A stretch of DNA of 7,602 bases from Methanomassiliicoccus sp. UBA6 (GCA_002508545.1 DAVH01000068.1:51673-59274); one strand, 5' to 3'; counted from the stretch's first letter, positions 1 to 5,906 are shown. Notes: a model not told the origin generated them from the letters alone. Numbers and translations are program-made.

Positions 1-630
1 GACCAGCCGCTTCTTGCCGATCTCGTTCATGATCAGCATCTGGCGCCGGCAGGTCTCGGCGTCCTTCCTCGTGGTGGTGTCCCAGGCGAACGGCAGGGAC
101 GGGGGGAAGAAGCCGTCCAGGTCCATGGCGAAGATGATGTCGTCGCCCTCCTGGGCGGTATGCGAGTAGATCACGCCGTCATGGCGCGCGGTGCCCATCA
201 CGGCCACGTCGATGGCGTTGTAGGCGCAGTCAGGGTGGGTGTGGCCGCCGACCACCGGCACTCCGAACTTCTCCACCGCGCCCTCGATGCCCTTCATCAC
301 CTGGGCACAGACCTTTTCGTCCTTCATGGATATGATGTCCACCAGGGCGAGCGGTATGCCGCCCATGGCCGAGATGTCATTGAGGTTGACCAGCACCGCG
401 TAGTAGCCGGCGTAGAACGGGCTCGTCCTCATCAGCGACTCCATGATGCCGTCCGCGGCGAGCAGCAGCACGTCATCGTTGAACTTGATGACCGCGGCGT
501 CCTCGCCGTACGCGGCCAGAACGTTCTTGTTAGGTATGAGCGGAAAGAAGCTGATGACCTCGGAGATGGTCTTCTTCCTGGTGACCCCAGGATAGTTCCT
601 TATGCCATCTACCAGCCCTTGAAGGTCCAT
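1..630 (-). CDS. Methanogenesis marker protein 2 (AIR synthase-related), 3' end cut by the window
   Basis: The first 210 residues of a PurM/SelD/ThiL/HypE-type protein are present and the reading frame runs open off the left edge. Visible family features are the nucleotide-binding segment YGEDAAVI (41-48), AADGI (58-62), the signature VNLNDISAMGG (81-91) and VVGGHTHPD (126-134), followed by DLDG (170-173). The order TRKK...GEDAA...LVNLNDISAMGG...GGHTHP matches what I recall of the methanogenesis marker 2 family rather than SelD, ThiL or HypE. Members are nearly universal in methanogens and their reaction is not known to me; relatives bind ATP and phosphorylate or dehydrate small substrates. 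Family members are usually about 320-340 aa, so roughly a third is missing. The ATG at 630 follows a GAGG at short distance and a TATA-like box 25 bp upstream, so the message may be leaderless. It lies 48 bp downstream of the regulator-like gene on the same strand. Confidence 0.85.
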   Translation of the reverse strand, partial: MDLQGLVDGIRNYPGVTRKKTISEVISFFPLIPNKNVLAAYGEDAAVIKFNDDVLLLAADGIMESLMRTSPFYAGYYAVLVNLNDISAMGGIPLALVDIISMKDEKVCAQVMKGIEGAVEKFGVPVVGGHTHPDCAYNAIDVAVMGTARHDGVIYSHTAQEGDDIIFAMDLDGFFPPSLPFAWDTTTRKDAETCRRQMLIMNEIGKKRLV

Positions 631-651
631 GACCTCGCAATACTCTGATGG

Positions 652-659
652 ATTAAATA
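652..659 (-). promoter_or_regulatory. Candidate TATA box for the methanogenesis marker gene
   Basis: TATTTAAT on the minus strand is centred about 25 bp before the ATG at 630. This is the spacing expected for an archaeal TATA box driving a transcript that starts at or next to the start codon. It would let the marker gene be transcribed separately from the upstream regulator-like gene, although readthrough is also possible because the gap is only 48 bp. Confidence 0.4.
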
Positions 660-678
660 CATTATCCGGGCGGAGCGG

Positions 679-1275
679 TCACGGGCCGGCCTGGGAGAGG
701 TCCAGCTTCATCTGCTTTGTATCCCTGACCAGGGATGAGAAGGACATCAGGTCGCACAGCACCATGGCGAGAAGCTCCTCGTACTTTGGAACGAGGGAAG
801 GATCGTCGTGCAGGTAGACAAGGTTCATGTCGCTGACCTTGAGCCCGGCGCGCTGGATGAACTTCTTGGCCTCCTGCCGCTCCTGGACCCCCACCTGCTT
901 GGACGATGGCATGTCCCTCACCCCTGCCTTCCTCAGCTCCTCGAAGAACACCGGGCGGCGGAACAGGCGGTTCAGGCTGAATAGGATCAGTAGGTCGGCG
1001 TCCGGCCCGCTCTCGATCTTGCGGCAGAACTCCCCAATGACCTCGTAGATGTCCTTCTCCTTTCCCTTAACCGGGACGTAGACCTTGGCCGGGGGGACCT
1101 CCTTCTCCTTGAGGTAGTTGTAATCGGTCAACGCTCGCAGGTAGCCAGTGAGTATCAGCCGGTGGATGCTGATGCCCCGCTCCTCGAGGTCCCTCGACAA
1201 CGCGCTGATGGACTTTCCGTCATTTTTTAAAATGTCGAAAATATTCTCCTTCAAAGCTTTGTCTGGGTTGAACAT
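679..1275 (-). CDS. Unrecognised winged-helix-like protein, candidate transcription regulator (198 aa)
   Basis: I do not recognise the family. Residues about 5-70 look like a winged helix: helix DKALKENIFDILKND, helix SISALSRDLEERG, a long third helix starting SIHRLILTGYLRAL, then a basic strand-turn-strand (KEKEVPPAKVYVPVKGK). The rest (75-198) is mixed alpha/beta with charged helices (EVIGEFCRKIE, FEELRKAG, QERQEAKKFIQRAG) and could be a dimerisation or ligand-sensing domain. No signal peptide, membrane helix or metal cluster is visible. The frame stays open upstream to 1419, but I chose the ATG at 1275 because the TATA box at 1302-1313 and AT-rich non-coding-like DNA lie inside that extension; no Shine-Dalgarno sequence precedes 1275, so the message is probably leaderless. 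The gene is divergent from nrdD, and its start is flanked by a repeat element that recurs upstream of nrdD, which suggests autoregulation and control of nrdD. Regulator function is inference. Confidence 0.7.
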   Translation of the reverse strand: MFNPDKALKENIFDILKNDGKSISALSRDLEERGISIHRLILTGYLRALTDYNYLKEKEVPPAKVYVPVKGKEKDIYEVIGEFCRKIESGPDADLLILFSLNRLFRRPVFFEELRKAGVRDMPSSKQVGVQERQEAKKFIQRAGLKVSDMNLVYLHDDPSLVPKYEELLAMVLCDLMSFSSLVRDTKQMKLDLSQAGP

Positions 1276-1298
1276 TTGGTAACCAATGTGGTAACAAA
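1276..1298. promoter_or_regulatory. Candidate operator at the regulator gene start (GGTAAC repeats)
   Basis: Two GGTAAC hexamers (1278-1283 and 1290-1295) are repeated with a 12-bp period, and the first sits in a perfect inverted repeat TTGGT-A-ACCAA (1276-1286). The combined element GTAACCA (1279-1285), 3 bp, TGGTAACAA (1289-1297) recurs upstream of nrdD. It lies between the TATA box and the ATG at 1275 and covers the expected transcription start, a typical position for archaeal repressor binding. Binding by the adjacent gene product is inferred. Confidence 0.5.
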
Positions 1299-1301
1299 CA
1301 T

Positions 1302-1313
1302 GATAAATAAATA
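1302..1313 (-). promoter_or_regulatory. Candidate TATA box of the winged-helix gene
   Basis: The minus strand reads TATTTATTTATC here, a good archaeal TATA-like stretch centred about 33 bp before the ATG at 1275. A start site about 26 bp downstream would fall near 1282, leaving a leader of only a few bases. This supports 1275 rather than an upstream ATG as the translation start. Confidence 0.5.
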
Positions 1314-1356
1314 ACTTGGTCCACGGTTCAACCTTTATCGTTTCATAAAATGAAAA

Positions 1357-1366
1357 GAGATATATT
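1357..1366 (+). promoter_or_regulatory. Candidate TATA box before the intergenic GC-rich island
   Basis: GAGATATATT, preceded by a purine-rich GAAAA that could act as a BRE, predicts a plus-strand transcription start near 1388-1390. That is where the GC-rich, potentially structured segment begins. It could alternatively give nrdD a very long leader. Confidence 0.3.
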
Positions 1367-1388
1367 CTGGTCATCGAACAGATGTCGA

Positions 1389-1530
1389 TCTCTCCGCCCA
1401 TTATAACGTCGGAAACCAACGGGATTTTTCACGACAAGGACGCTGCATCCTGCCGATCAGGGCGGGAGAAGCATAGAAGGCGGACGATGCCTGTTTATGA
1501 TCATCCGGGCCTTCTAAATTTAATCTTCAA
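1389..1530 (+). ncRNA. Candidate structured small RNA in the regulator-nrdD intergenic region
   Basis: A 130-bp block (1381-1510) is about 55% GC by hand count while the 100 bp before and 130 bp after it are about 32% and 29%. Inside are two inverted repeats: TCTC-CGCCC (1391-1399) pairs with GGGCG-g-GAGA (1460-1469) with one bulged G, and TAGAAGGC (1474-1481) pairs perfectly with GCCTTCTA (1509-1516), with a further GATG/CATC (1486-1489, 1502-1505) inside it. The second stem is followed by an AT-rich, T-containing tract (1517-1530) that could stop transcription. A TATA-like box lies at the right distance upstream. An ORF crosses the block, but it continues unchanged into the AT-rich DNA and has no ribosome site, so coding is less likely. 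An 8-bp perfect repeat could occur by chance in a region this size, and I match no known RNA family. Confidence 0.28.
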
Positions 1531-1640
1531 TATTTTATGTACCTTATTGAATCTAAAATCCTCATCGAATACCTTTTCCAATAATCAGGAACAATAATAA
1601 CGCCCTTTGCATTAACACCATAAATATCAATATAACGCCG

Positions 1641-1652
1641 TTAAATTCATAT
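1641..1652 (+). promoter_or_regulatory. Candidate TATA box of nrdD (distal)
   Basis: TTAAATTCATAT is a TATA-like stretch whose predicted start, about 26 bp downstream, falls near 1670, inside the GGTAAC repeat cluster. This copies the arrangement at the regulator gene. It would leave an untranslated leader of roughly 160 nt before nrdD. Confidence 0.3.
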
Positions 1653-1655
1653 GCC

Positions 1656-1689
1656 TGGTAAGCGTGTTAGTAACCAGATATGGTAACAA
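1656..1689. promoter_or_regulatory. Candidate operator upstream of nrdD (GGTAAC repeats)
   Basis: TGGTAAG (1656-1662), GTAACCA (1670-1676) and TGGTAACAA (1681-1689) place GTAA cores at 1658, 1670 and 1683, a 12-13 bp period close to one helical turn. The last two form the same composite element seen at the regulator gene's start (GTAACCA, 3-4 bp, TGGTAACAA), with 16 fixed positions identical and one base more in the spacer. A repressor or activator acting on nrdD is a reasonable inference. Confidence 0.5.
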
Positions 1690-1722
1690 TACTTTCGACC
1701 GATGGACATTTTTGCATTTCTC

Positions 1723-1730
1723 TGTTACCA
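1723..1730 (-). promoter_or_regulatory. Extra half-site of the GGTAAC element in the nrdD leader region
   Basis: The minus strand reads TGGTAACA, the same 8-mer core as the two composite elements, about 35 bp further toward nrdD and in the opposite orientation. It could help loop or cooperatively load the binding protein. A single 8-mer match is weak on its own. Confidence 0.3.
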
Positions 1731-1761
1731 GTTCCATCTTCAAAACGCGTTCAAAAATTTC

Positions 1762-1767
1762 TTTAAA
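1762..1767 (+). promoter_or_regulatory. Candidate TATA box of nrdD (proximal alternative)
   Basis: TTTAAA within an A/T-rich stretch (1751-1767) would give a start near 1790 and a leader of about 40 nt. Sequence alone does not tell which of the two nrdD promoters is used. If this one is right, all GGTAAC sites lie upstream of the core promoter and would suit an activator better than a repressor. Confidence 0.3.
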
Positions 1768-1824
1768 GGAGGGGCTAGATAGGACTTTTTGCCTCTTATC
1801 TCGAATGAATTTGGATGGGCATGT

Positions 1825-1829
1825 GTGAT
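1825..1829 (+). promoter_or_regulatory. Short Shine-Dalgarno-like site deciding the nrdD start
   Basis: GTGAT ends 3 bp before the ATG at 1833. It would pair with the very 3' end of archaeal 16S rRNA (complement of GGAGGTGAT), and the short gap is what that register requires. The in-frame ATGs at 1815 and 1821 have nothing comparable upstream, so 1833 is preferred. Confidence 0.4.
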
Positions 1830-1832
1830 ATA

Positions 1833-3935
1833 ATGAAAGCATCAGATCAATTAACCAGATCAACGGACATCTACGGTGACAAGGAGTCGACCGAACTTAC
1901 TCTGTTCGTTAGGACCTCGGACGAGGAACTAAAGAAGTGGGACCGCTCCAAGATCTACGATGCTCTGATCAGGGAGACCACTATCAGCGAGGACGCCGCG
2001 GCGATCATCTCCCGCGAGGTCGAGAAGATGATATCAGAGCTTGAGATCGACATGATCACCGCTCCCCTCATCAGAGAGCTTACGAACGCCAAGCTTGTAG
2101 AGTACGGACTGTCCAAGATAAGGAAGCAGCACACTCGGCTCGGGGTTCCCCTCTACGACGCTAGGCAGATCATCATGATGCCTAACAAGGAGAACGCCAA
2201 CGTTCCCCATGGTCCGGAAGCGACCAACCTGACCCTCGCCGAGAACATCAAGAAAGAGTTTGCCCTCCTCGAAGTTTTCACCCAAGACCTCGCCGACGCG
2301 CACATGCGGGGCGACATTCACCTTCACGACCTAGGCATGGTCGACCGGCCGTACTGTTCCGGTCAAAGCATCGAGTACGTCAAGAAGTTCGGTCTTAATC
2401 TCCCCAACGCCCTTTCCATCGCCAAGCCGGCGAGGCACCCCGAGGTGCTCATCGAGCAGATCATCAAGTTCTCCGCCGCGCTTCAGGGGCACTTCTCCGG
2501 CGCCATCGGCTGGGACGCTTTCAACCTCTTCCTCGCGCCTTACCTCGTGGACGTCGACGATAAACGCATGAAGCAGCTTGCCCAGATCCTCATCTACGAG
2601 TTCGCGCAGCAGGCCGTCGCCCGCGGCGGGCAGTCCATCTTCTCCGACCTGAACCTGTACTGGGAGTGCCCTGACCACTTCGTCGGGGTGCCCGCCATCG
2701 GGCCGGAGGGCAAGTTCACCGGCAAGAACTACGAGGACTACCTGCCGGAGGCGCAGAGGTTCGTCAACGCGCTGTTCGACGTATACCTCGAGGGCGACGC
2801 CATGGGAAGGCCGTTCTTCTTCCCCAAGCCGAACGTGCACATGACCGAGAAGTTCTTCCACACCGAAGGTCACGAGGAGTTCCTTAACAAGATATGCACG
2901 GTCGCCTCGGAGAAGGGCAACACCTACTTCGTGTTCGACCGCGGCGGGACCGCCAAGATCTCGGAGTGCTGCCGGTTGACCTTCAAGCTGGAGCAGTCTG
3001 ACCTGGACGACGCCAAGACCCCGTGGAAAATGCGGTACAGCGCGATGCAGAACGTGACCATCAACCTCCCCCGGGTCGCCTACGACGCCCACCAGAACGA
3101 CGCCAGGCTGTTCGAGCTGCTCACTAAGCGCATCGAGATGGTCGCCCAGGCCCACATCCAGAAGAGGGAGTTCATCACCCAGCTCTTCGACATGGGCAAG
3201 AACGGCCCGCTCTCCCTGCTCACCATGAACATGGACGGCGAGACCTACTACCGCATCAAGAAGTCCTCCTTCCTGGTGGGCATGGTCGGCCTCAACGAGC
3301 TGGTCCAGTACCACACCGGGCAGCAGATGCACGAGTCCAAGGAGGCCCTGAAGTTCGGTCTCAAGGTCATCAGCCACATGAAGACCGAGGCCGAGCGCAT
3401 CGGCAACGAGTACGGGCTGAAGATGCCCCTGGAGCAGACGCCGGCCGAGAGCACGGCATACCGTTTCGCCAAGCTGGACATGAAGTACTACCCGCTGCAG
3501 TCGGCCACGGTCATCAAGGGCAACAAGTCGACCGGGGAGGTGTACTACACCAACTCGACCTACCTGAACGTCGGAGCGAACATCTCCGCCATCGACCGCG
3601 TGAAGCAGGAAGGCCTCTTCCATCCGCTCATCGACGCCGGATCGCTCACTCACGTTTGGCTCGGGGAATCGAAGCCCCCGGCGGAGAGCATCGCCGCGTT
3701 CGTGGTCAAGACCTTCCAGAACACTTCGAACGCCCAGATCGCGTTCTCGCCGGAGTTCACCTCCTGCCTGTCCTGCGGCCGCACCACCCGGGGCCTGCGG
3801 GAGACCTGCTCGTTCTGCGGGTCCCCGGACATCGAGGGCATCACCCGGGTGACGGGGTTCTTCAGCAAGACCAGAGGATGGAACAAGGGCAAGATGGGGG
3901 AGCTGAAGGACCGGCACCGCAACATCATAGGTTGA
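1833..3935 (+). CDS. nrdD: Anaerobic (class III) ribonucleoside-triphosphate reductase
   Basis: This cytosolic enzyme reduces ribonucleoside triphosphates to dNTPs without oxygen, using a glycyl radical installed by the radical-SAM activase NrdG. The 700-aa product has an allosteric ATP-cone at about 21-105, then the ten-stranded alpha/beta barrel domain. The paired cysteines C379-C380 in SECCRL probably include the residue that forms the transient thiyl radical. A C-terminal zinc ribbon follows (C645, C648, C659, C662), then the radical loop RVTGFF with the radical site at Gly675 and the conserved tail GWNKGKMGELKDRHR. Length and domain order are normal for the family. ATGs at 1815 and 1821 are possible alternative starts, adding 6 or 4 residues; a TGA at 1806-1808 blocks further extension. 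No activase gene follows within the window, so NrdG must be encoded elsewhere. The gene is divergent from the winged-helix gene and carries the shared GGTAAC sites upstream. Identity is very secure. Confidence 0.97.
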   Translation: MKASDQLTRSTDIYGDKESTELTLFVRTSDEELKKWDRSKIYDALIRETTISEDAAAIISREVEKMISELEIDMITAPLIRELTNAKLVEYGLSKIRKQHTRLGVPLYDARQIIMMPNKENANVPHGPEATNLTLAENIKKEFALLEVFTQDLADAHMRGDIHLHDLGMVDRPYCSGQSIEYVKKFGLNLPNALSIAKPARHPEVLIEQIIKFSAALQGHFSGAIGWDAFNLFLAPYLVDVDDKRMKQLAQILIYEFAQQAVARGGQSIFSDLNLYWECPDHFVGVPAIGPEGKFTGKNYEDYLPEAQRFVNALFDVYLEGDAMGRPFFFPKPNVHMTEKFFHTEGHEEFLNKICTVASEKGNTYFVFDRGGTAKISECCRLTFKLEQSDLDDAKTPWKMRYSAMQNVTINLPRVAYDAHQNDARLFELLTKRIEMVAQAHIQKREFITQLFDMGKNGPLSLLTMNMDGETYYRIKKSSFLVGMVGLNELVQYHTGQQMHESKEALKFGLKVISHMKTEAERIGNEYGLKMPLEQTPAESTAYRFAKLDMKYYPLQSATVIKGNKSTGEVYYTNSTYLNVGANISAIDRVKQEGLFHPLIDAGSLTHVWLGESKPPAESIAAFVVKTFQNTSNAQIAFSPEFTSCLSCGRTTRGLRETCSFCGSPDIEGITRVTGFFSKTRGWNKGKMGELKDRHRNIIG

Positions 3936-3950
3936 AACCCCTTCCCGTTC

Positions 3951-3962
3951 CTCATTTTTCTT
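3951..3962 (+). terminator. T-rich candidate terminator after nrdD
   Basis: A pyrimidine stretch with a run of five Ts (CTCATTTTTCTT) begins 15 bp after the nrdD stop and no hairpin is needed in archaea for such T-rich termination. It separates nrdD from the next plus-strand gene, which has its own promoter. Confidence 0.4.
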
Positions 3963-4001
3963 CACCCCTTGTTCTCGTTCACCGATGCTTCCTTCACGTG
4001 G

Positions 4002-4008
4002 TTATATA
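4002..4008 (+). promoter_or_regulatory. TATA box of the two-zinc-module gene
   Basis: TTATATA is one of the best TATA boxes in the window. Its expected start, near 4031, would leave a leader of about 20 nt containing the ribosome site at 4042-4047. It indicates transcription independent of nrdD and argues against starting the protein at the upstream ATG at 3969. Confidence 0.6.
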
Positions 4009-4041
4009 GCGGAAGGCGCTCATCGACAAACGTTATCACGC

Positions 4042-4047
4042 GAGGTG
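4042..4047 (+). promoter_or_regulatory. Shine-Dalgarno site of the two-zinc-module gene
   Basis: GAGGTG lies 5 bp before the ATG at 4053 and is a strong match to the 16S rRNA 3' end. It fixes the start at 4053 rather than 3969, which lies upstream of the TATA box. Confidence 0.65.
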
Positions 4048-4052
4048 GTAAG

Positions 4053-4310
4053 ATGGGAAGGGTCAAGGTCGGCGAACACCTATGGGTGAACCTGAGCAGG
4101 CGTAGCCTGTGCGACAACTGCTCGGCGGACCTCTGCGTCTACGAGAGGGGGGAGATCGTGGAGAAGTGCGACCACTTCACCCCGATCCTGGTGGCCTTCA
4201 AGAAATGCCAGAGATGCGACTCCATCTACGAGGTCGCCTCCAACTTCCGGGCGCTGAACTACGAGCTGTGCCCGCGGTGCAACGAAGAGGCGTTGACCGT
4301 CCGCGAGTGA
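4053..4310 (+). CDS. Small protein with two cysteine (zinc-binding) modules, function unknown (85 aa)
   Basis: I do not recognise a named family. The first module is CDNC-x4-C-x10-C (C20, C23, C28, C39) ending in CDHFTP, an arrangement seen in small archaeal metal-binding proteins. The second is a zinc-ribbon pair KKCQRC (C52, C55) and LCPRC (C73, C76), with a strand-rich segment SIYEVASNFRALNYE between. Eight cysteines in 85 residues suggest two structural Zn sites, or possibly Fe-S in the first. It has no membrane segment and is probably cytosolic; nucleic-acid binding or protein-protein contact is plausible, since the N-terminus is basic (GRVKVGEHLW...SRR). It has its own TATA box and strong ribosome site, follows nrdD by 117 bp, and converges with the protease gene only 6 bp away. 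A functional tie to nrdD is not shown by anything beyond proximity. Confidence 0.8.
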   Translation: MGRVKVGEHLWVNLSRRSLCDNCSADLCVYERGEIVEKCDHFTPILVAFKKCQRCDSIYEVASNFRALNYELCPRCNEEALTVRE

Positions 4311-4316
4311 GCTTTT

Positions 4317-5906
4317 TCAGAGCACCCGCGGGCCGATCAGCTGCCACATTATCAGGAAGAGCACGAACAGGCTCGTGGTCATCACGATCGAGTTCACGTA
4401 GCGGTCCCTCTCCTTCTGCCCCAGCCCCCTCTTGGCCCGGGCGACGATGGAATCGATCCAGTCGCGGTACAGGAACCCGCCGTCCAGGGGGATGGCCGGC
4501 ATGGCGTTGGTTATGCCCACCATGAGGTTGATCCAGAAGATCCAGTACAGGCTGTTTGCGACGATCCAGAACACGTCGGTCGGCATCCAGGCGAAGATGC
4601 CGGTGGGGACGAAGATCTCCGACAGCGGGGAGGACAGCGGCTGCAGCCCGTAGAACGGCAGGGCGATGTAGTACAGCAGGTCATAGACGAACTGGTCCAC
4701 CGTGCTGTCGCCGGCGAAGGGGTGCGCCATCACGTCCAGGATGACCTGGGGATCGCTCGTCCCCGCGCCGAGGTAGGCGGTGTTGACGCCCATGAACGAG
4801 ATGTTCTCTGCCGACTGCCCGTAGACCCTCTGATAGTAGTCGTTCTTGCTGATGGTGGTTATGTTGGTCACTCCGGCGTCCACGTACATCTCGCTCGTGG
4901 CGTTGTAGACGAACGCGCTGATGGGCACCGTGCTTCCCGGAGGCACCATCAGCAGGGCGCTCCTGAACTCCGACTCGCTCCTGATGACCGTTCCGTTCAG
5001 GGTGGCGAGGATCATGCCCGGCTTGAGACCGGCGTCCGCCGCCGGCAGCCCTTCCGAGGTCGCGGTTATGACCACTCCTGAGACCACGTCCGCTTGCCGC
5101 AGCTCTTTACCGTGATAGTATGACACGGTCACCGTGGTGTTGGGGTCGGCGACATTGACGTCGGCGTAGCCGCCGTTGGGCACCTCCACGCCATTTATGC
5201 TGACGATCTGATCGCCGTACCTGAGCCCGGCGAGGTCCGCCGGACCGCCGTCCAGGACGGTTACGATGGCCGGGTTGTCCCTGATGGGCTCGGCCGATGA
5301 CACCATCACCGACGAGAACAGGAACGCGCAGACCAGCGCGGCGATGATGTTGGTGGCCGGACCGACCGCATACACAGAGGTCCTCTTCTTCTTGTCCACC
5401 TTCTCCAGCGCCTCTTCGTCCGGCTCCACGAAGGCGCCCATGGGCACCACCATGAGCACGATCCCCAGCGCCTTGACCTTCATCTTGCCGACCACGGTCA
5501 GGATGCCGTGGGCGAACTCGTGGATGACCACGGCCACCACCAGTCCCAGGATGCCGTACCCGATGGGGATGATGGGGTTGATGCCCGGAAGCCCGATGAG
5601 CATGTCCAGGGAGGGCGCCTGCTCGGCAGGTATGTTGGAGACCAGGAAGGCCTCCCAGATCAGGAGGGCCATGATTGCCGCCATTACCACAACGACAATG
5701 CCCTTGCCGAGGGCGGCGTAGCCCTTCCAGAACCTTTGCGGGATCGCCAGCCTGTCGATCAGGTCACGGCCACGGCTGGTCCGCCACATGATGAACGGAC
5801 CCCACATGGACATGTTGAACTTCGCCAGAATTCCCTTCTTGTTCAGAAGGAACGCTATAATTATGTAAGCCGCGATGATCAAAAGAGCGATTAGAAGGCC
5901 GTCCAT
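4317..5906 (-). CDS. Membrane site-2 protease family zinc metalloprotease (M50) with PDZ-like domains
   Basis: This intramembrane protease would cleave transmembrane substrates, as RseP or S2P do in regulated proteolysis. The zinc-binding HEFAH (129-133) lies in a hydrophobic helix (about 113-137), and the third ligand is expected in NAMPAIPLDGG (467-477, Asp475), matching the family's N-x2-P...LDG motif. Hydrophobic segments near 2-21, 68-88, 113-137, 146-160, 178-200, 445-466 and 507-525 make it polytopic. Residues about 210-280 and 281-350 look like two PDZ-like modules (DGGPADLAGLRYGDQIVSING; AADAGLKPGMILATLNG). Five Asn-X-Ser/Thr sequons (N256, N304, N335, N348, N368) fall in this presumed extracytoplasmic part. 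At 529 aa it is longer than minimal M50 proteins because of these insertions. The ATG at 5906 has GAGGA 5 bp upstream and a TATA box. Its substrate is unknown. Confidence 0.92.
   Translation of the reverse strand: MDGLLIALLIIAAYIIIAFLLNKKGILAKFNMSMWGPFIMWRTSRGRDLIDRLAIPQRFWKGYAALGKGIVVVVMAAIMALLIWEAFLVSNIPAEQAPSLDMLIGLPGINPIIPIGYGILGLVVAVVIHEFAHGILTVVGKMKVKALGIVLMVVPMGAFVEPDEEALEKVDKKKRTSVYAVGPATNIIAALVCAFLFSSVMVSSAEPIRDNPAIVTVLDGGPADLAGLRYGDQIVSINGVEVPNGGYADVNVADPNTTVTVSYYHGKELRQADVVSGVVITATSEGLPAADAGLKPGMILATLNGTVIRSESEFRSALLMVPPGSTVPISAFVYNATSEMYVDAGVTNITTISKNDYYQRVYGQSAENISFMGVNTAYLGAGTSDPQVILDVMAHPFAGDSTVDQFVYDLLYYIALPFYGLQPLSSPLSEIFVPTGIFAWMPTDVFWIVANSLYWIFWINLMVGITNAMPAIPLDGGFLYRDWIDSIVARAKRGLGQKERDRYVNSIVMTTSLFVLFLIMWQLIGPRVL

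Noticed and set aside
1276..1419. N-terminal extension of the winged-helix protein to the ATG at 1419
   Set aside because: The extension contains the TATA-like box and the repeat element and its translation is Tyr/His/Ile-rich without fold character, so it is promoter DNA.
1382..1597. 71-codon plus-strand ORF across the intergenic GC-rich island
   Set aside because: It has no ribosome site, its start lies only about 20 bp after the TATA-like box, and it runs unchanged from 55% GC into 29% GC DNA. The sequence shows no protein-like pattern.
1702..1782. 26-codon upstream ORF in the nrdD leader
   Set aside because: It has no Shine-Dalgarno sequence and an undistinguished peptide; short ORFs like this are expected by chance.
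1600..1832. Bacterial NrdR box or cobalamin riboswitch upstream of nrdD
   Set aside because: The GGTAAC element does not resemble the NrdR site as I remember it, and no cobalamin-riboswitch core sequence is visible in the leader.
1627..1863. 78-codon minus-strand ORF overlapping the nrdD start
   Set aside because: It overlaps the nrdD start and the repeat cluster, lacks a ribosome site and shows no recognisable domain.
2331..3965. 544-codon open frame on the minus strand opposite nrdD
   Set aside because: It is antisense to a certain nrdD gene, and its product is rich in Leu, Val, Gly and Arg with no domain. Long antisense frames are expected opposite GC-rich codons.
3656..4009. 117-codon plus-strand ORF overlapping the 3' end of nrdD in another frame
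   Set aside because: It is a shadow of the nrdD frame, with a Pro/Gly/His/Arg-rich product typical of out-of-frame GC-rich coding DNA.
3969..4052. Upstream start for the 85-aa protein
   Set aside because: The TATA box at 4002-4008 lies inside this extension, and a good ribosome site stands in front of 4053.
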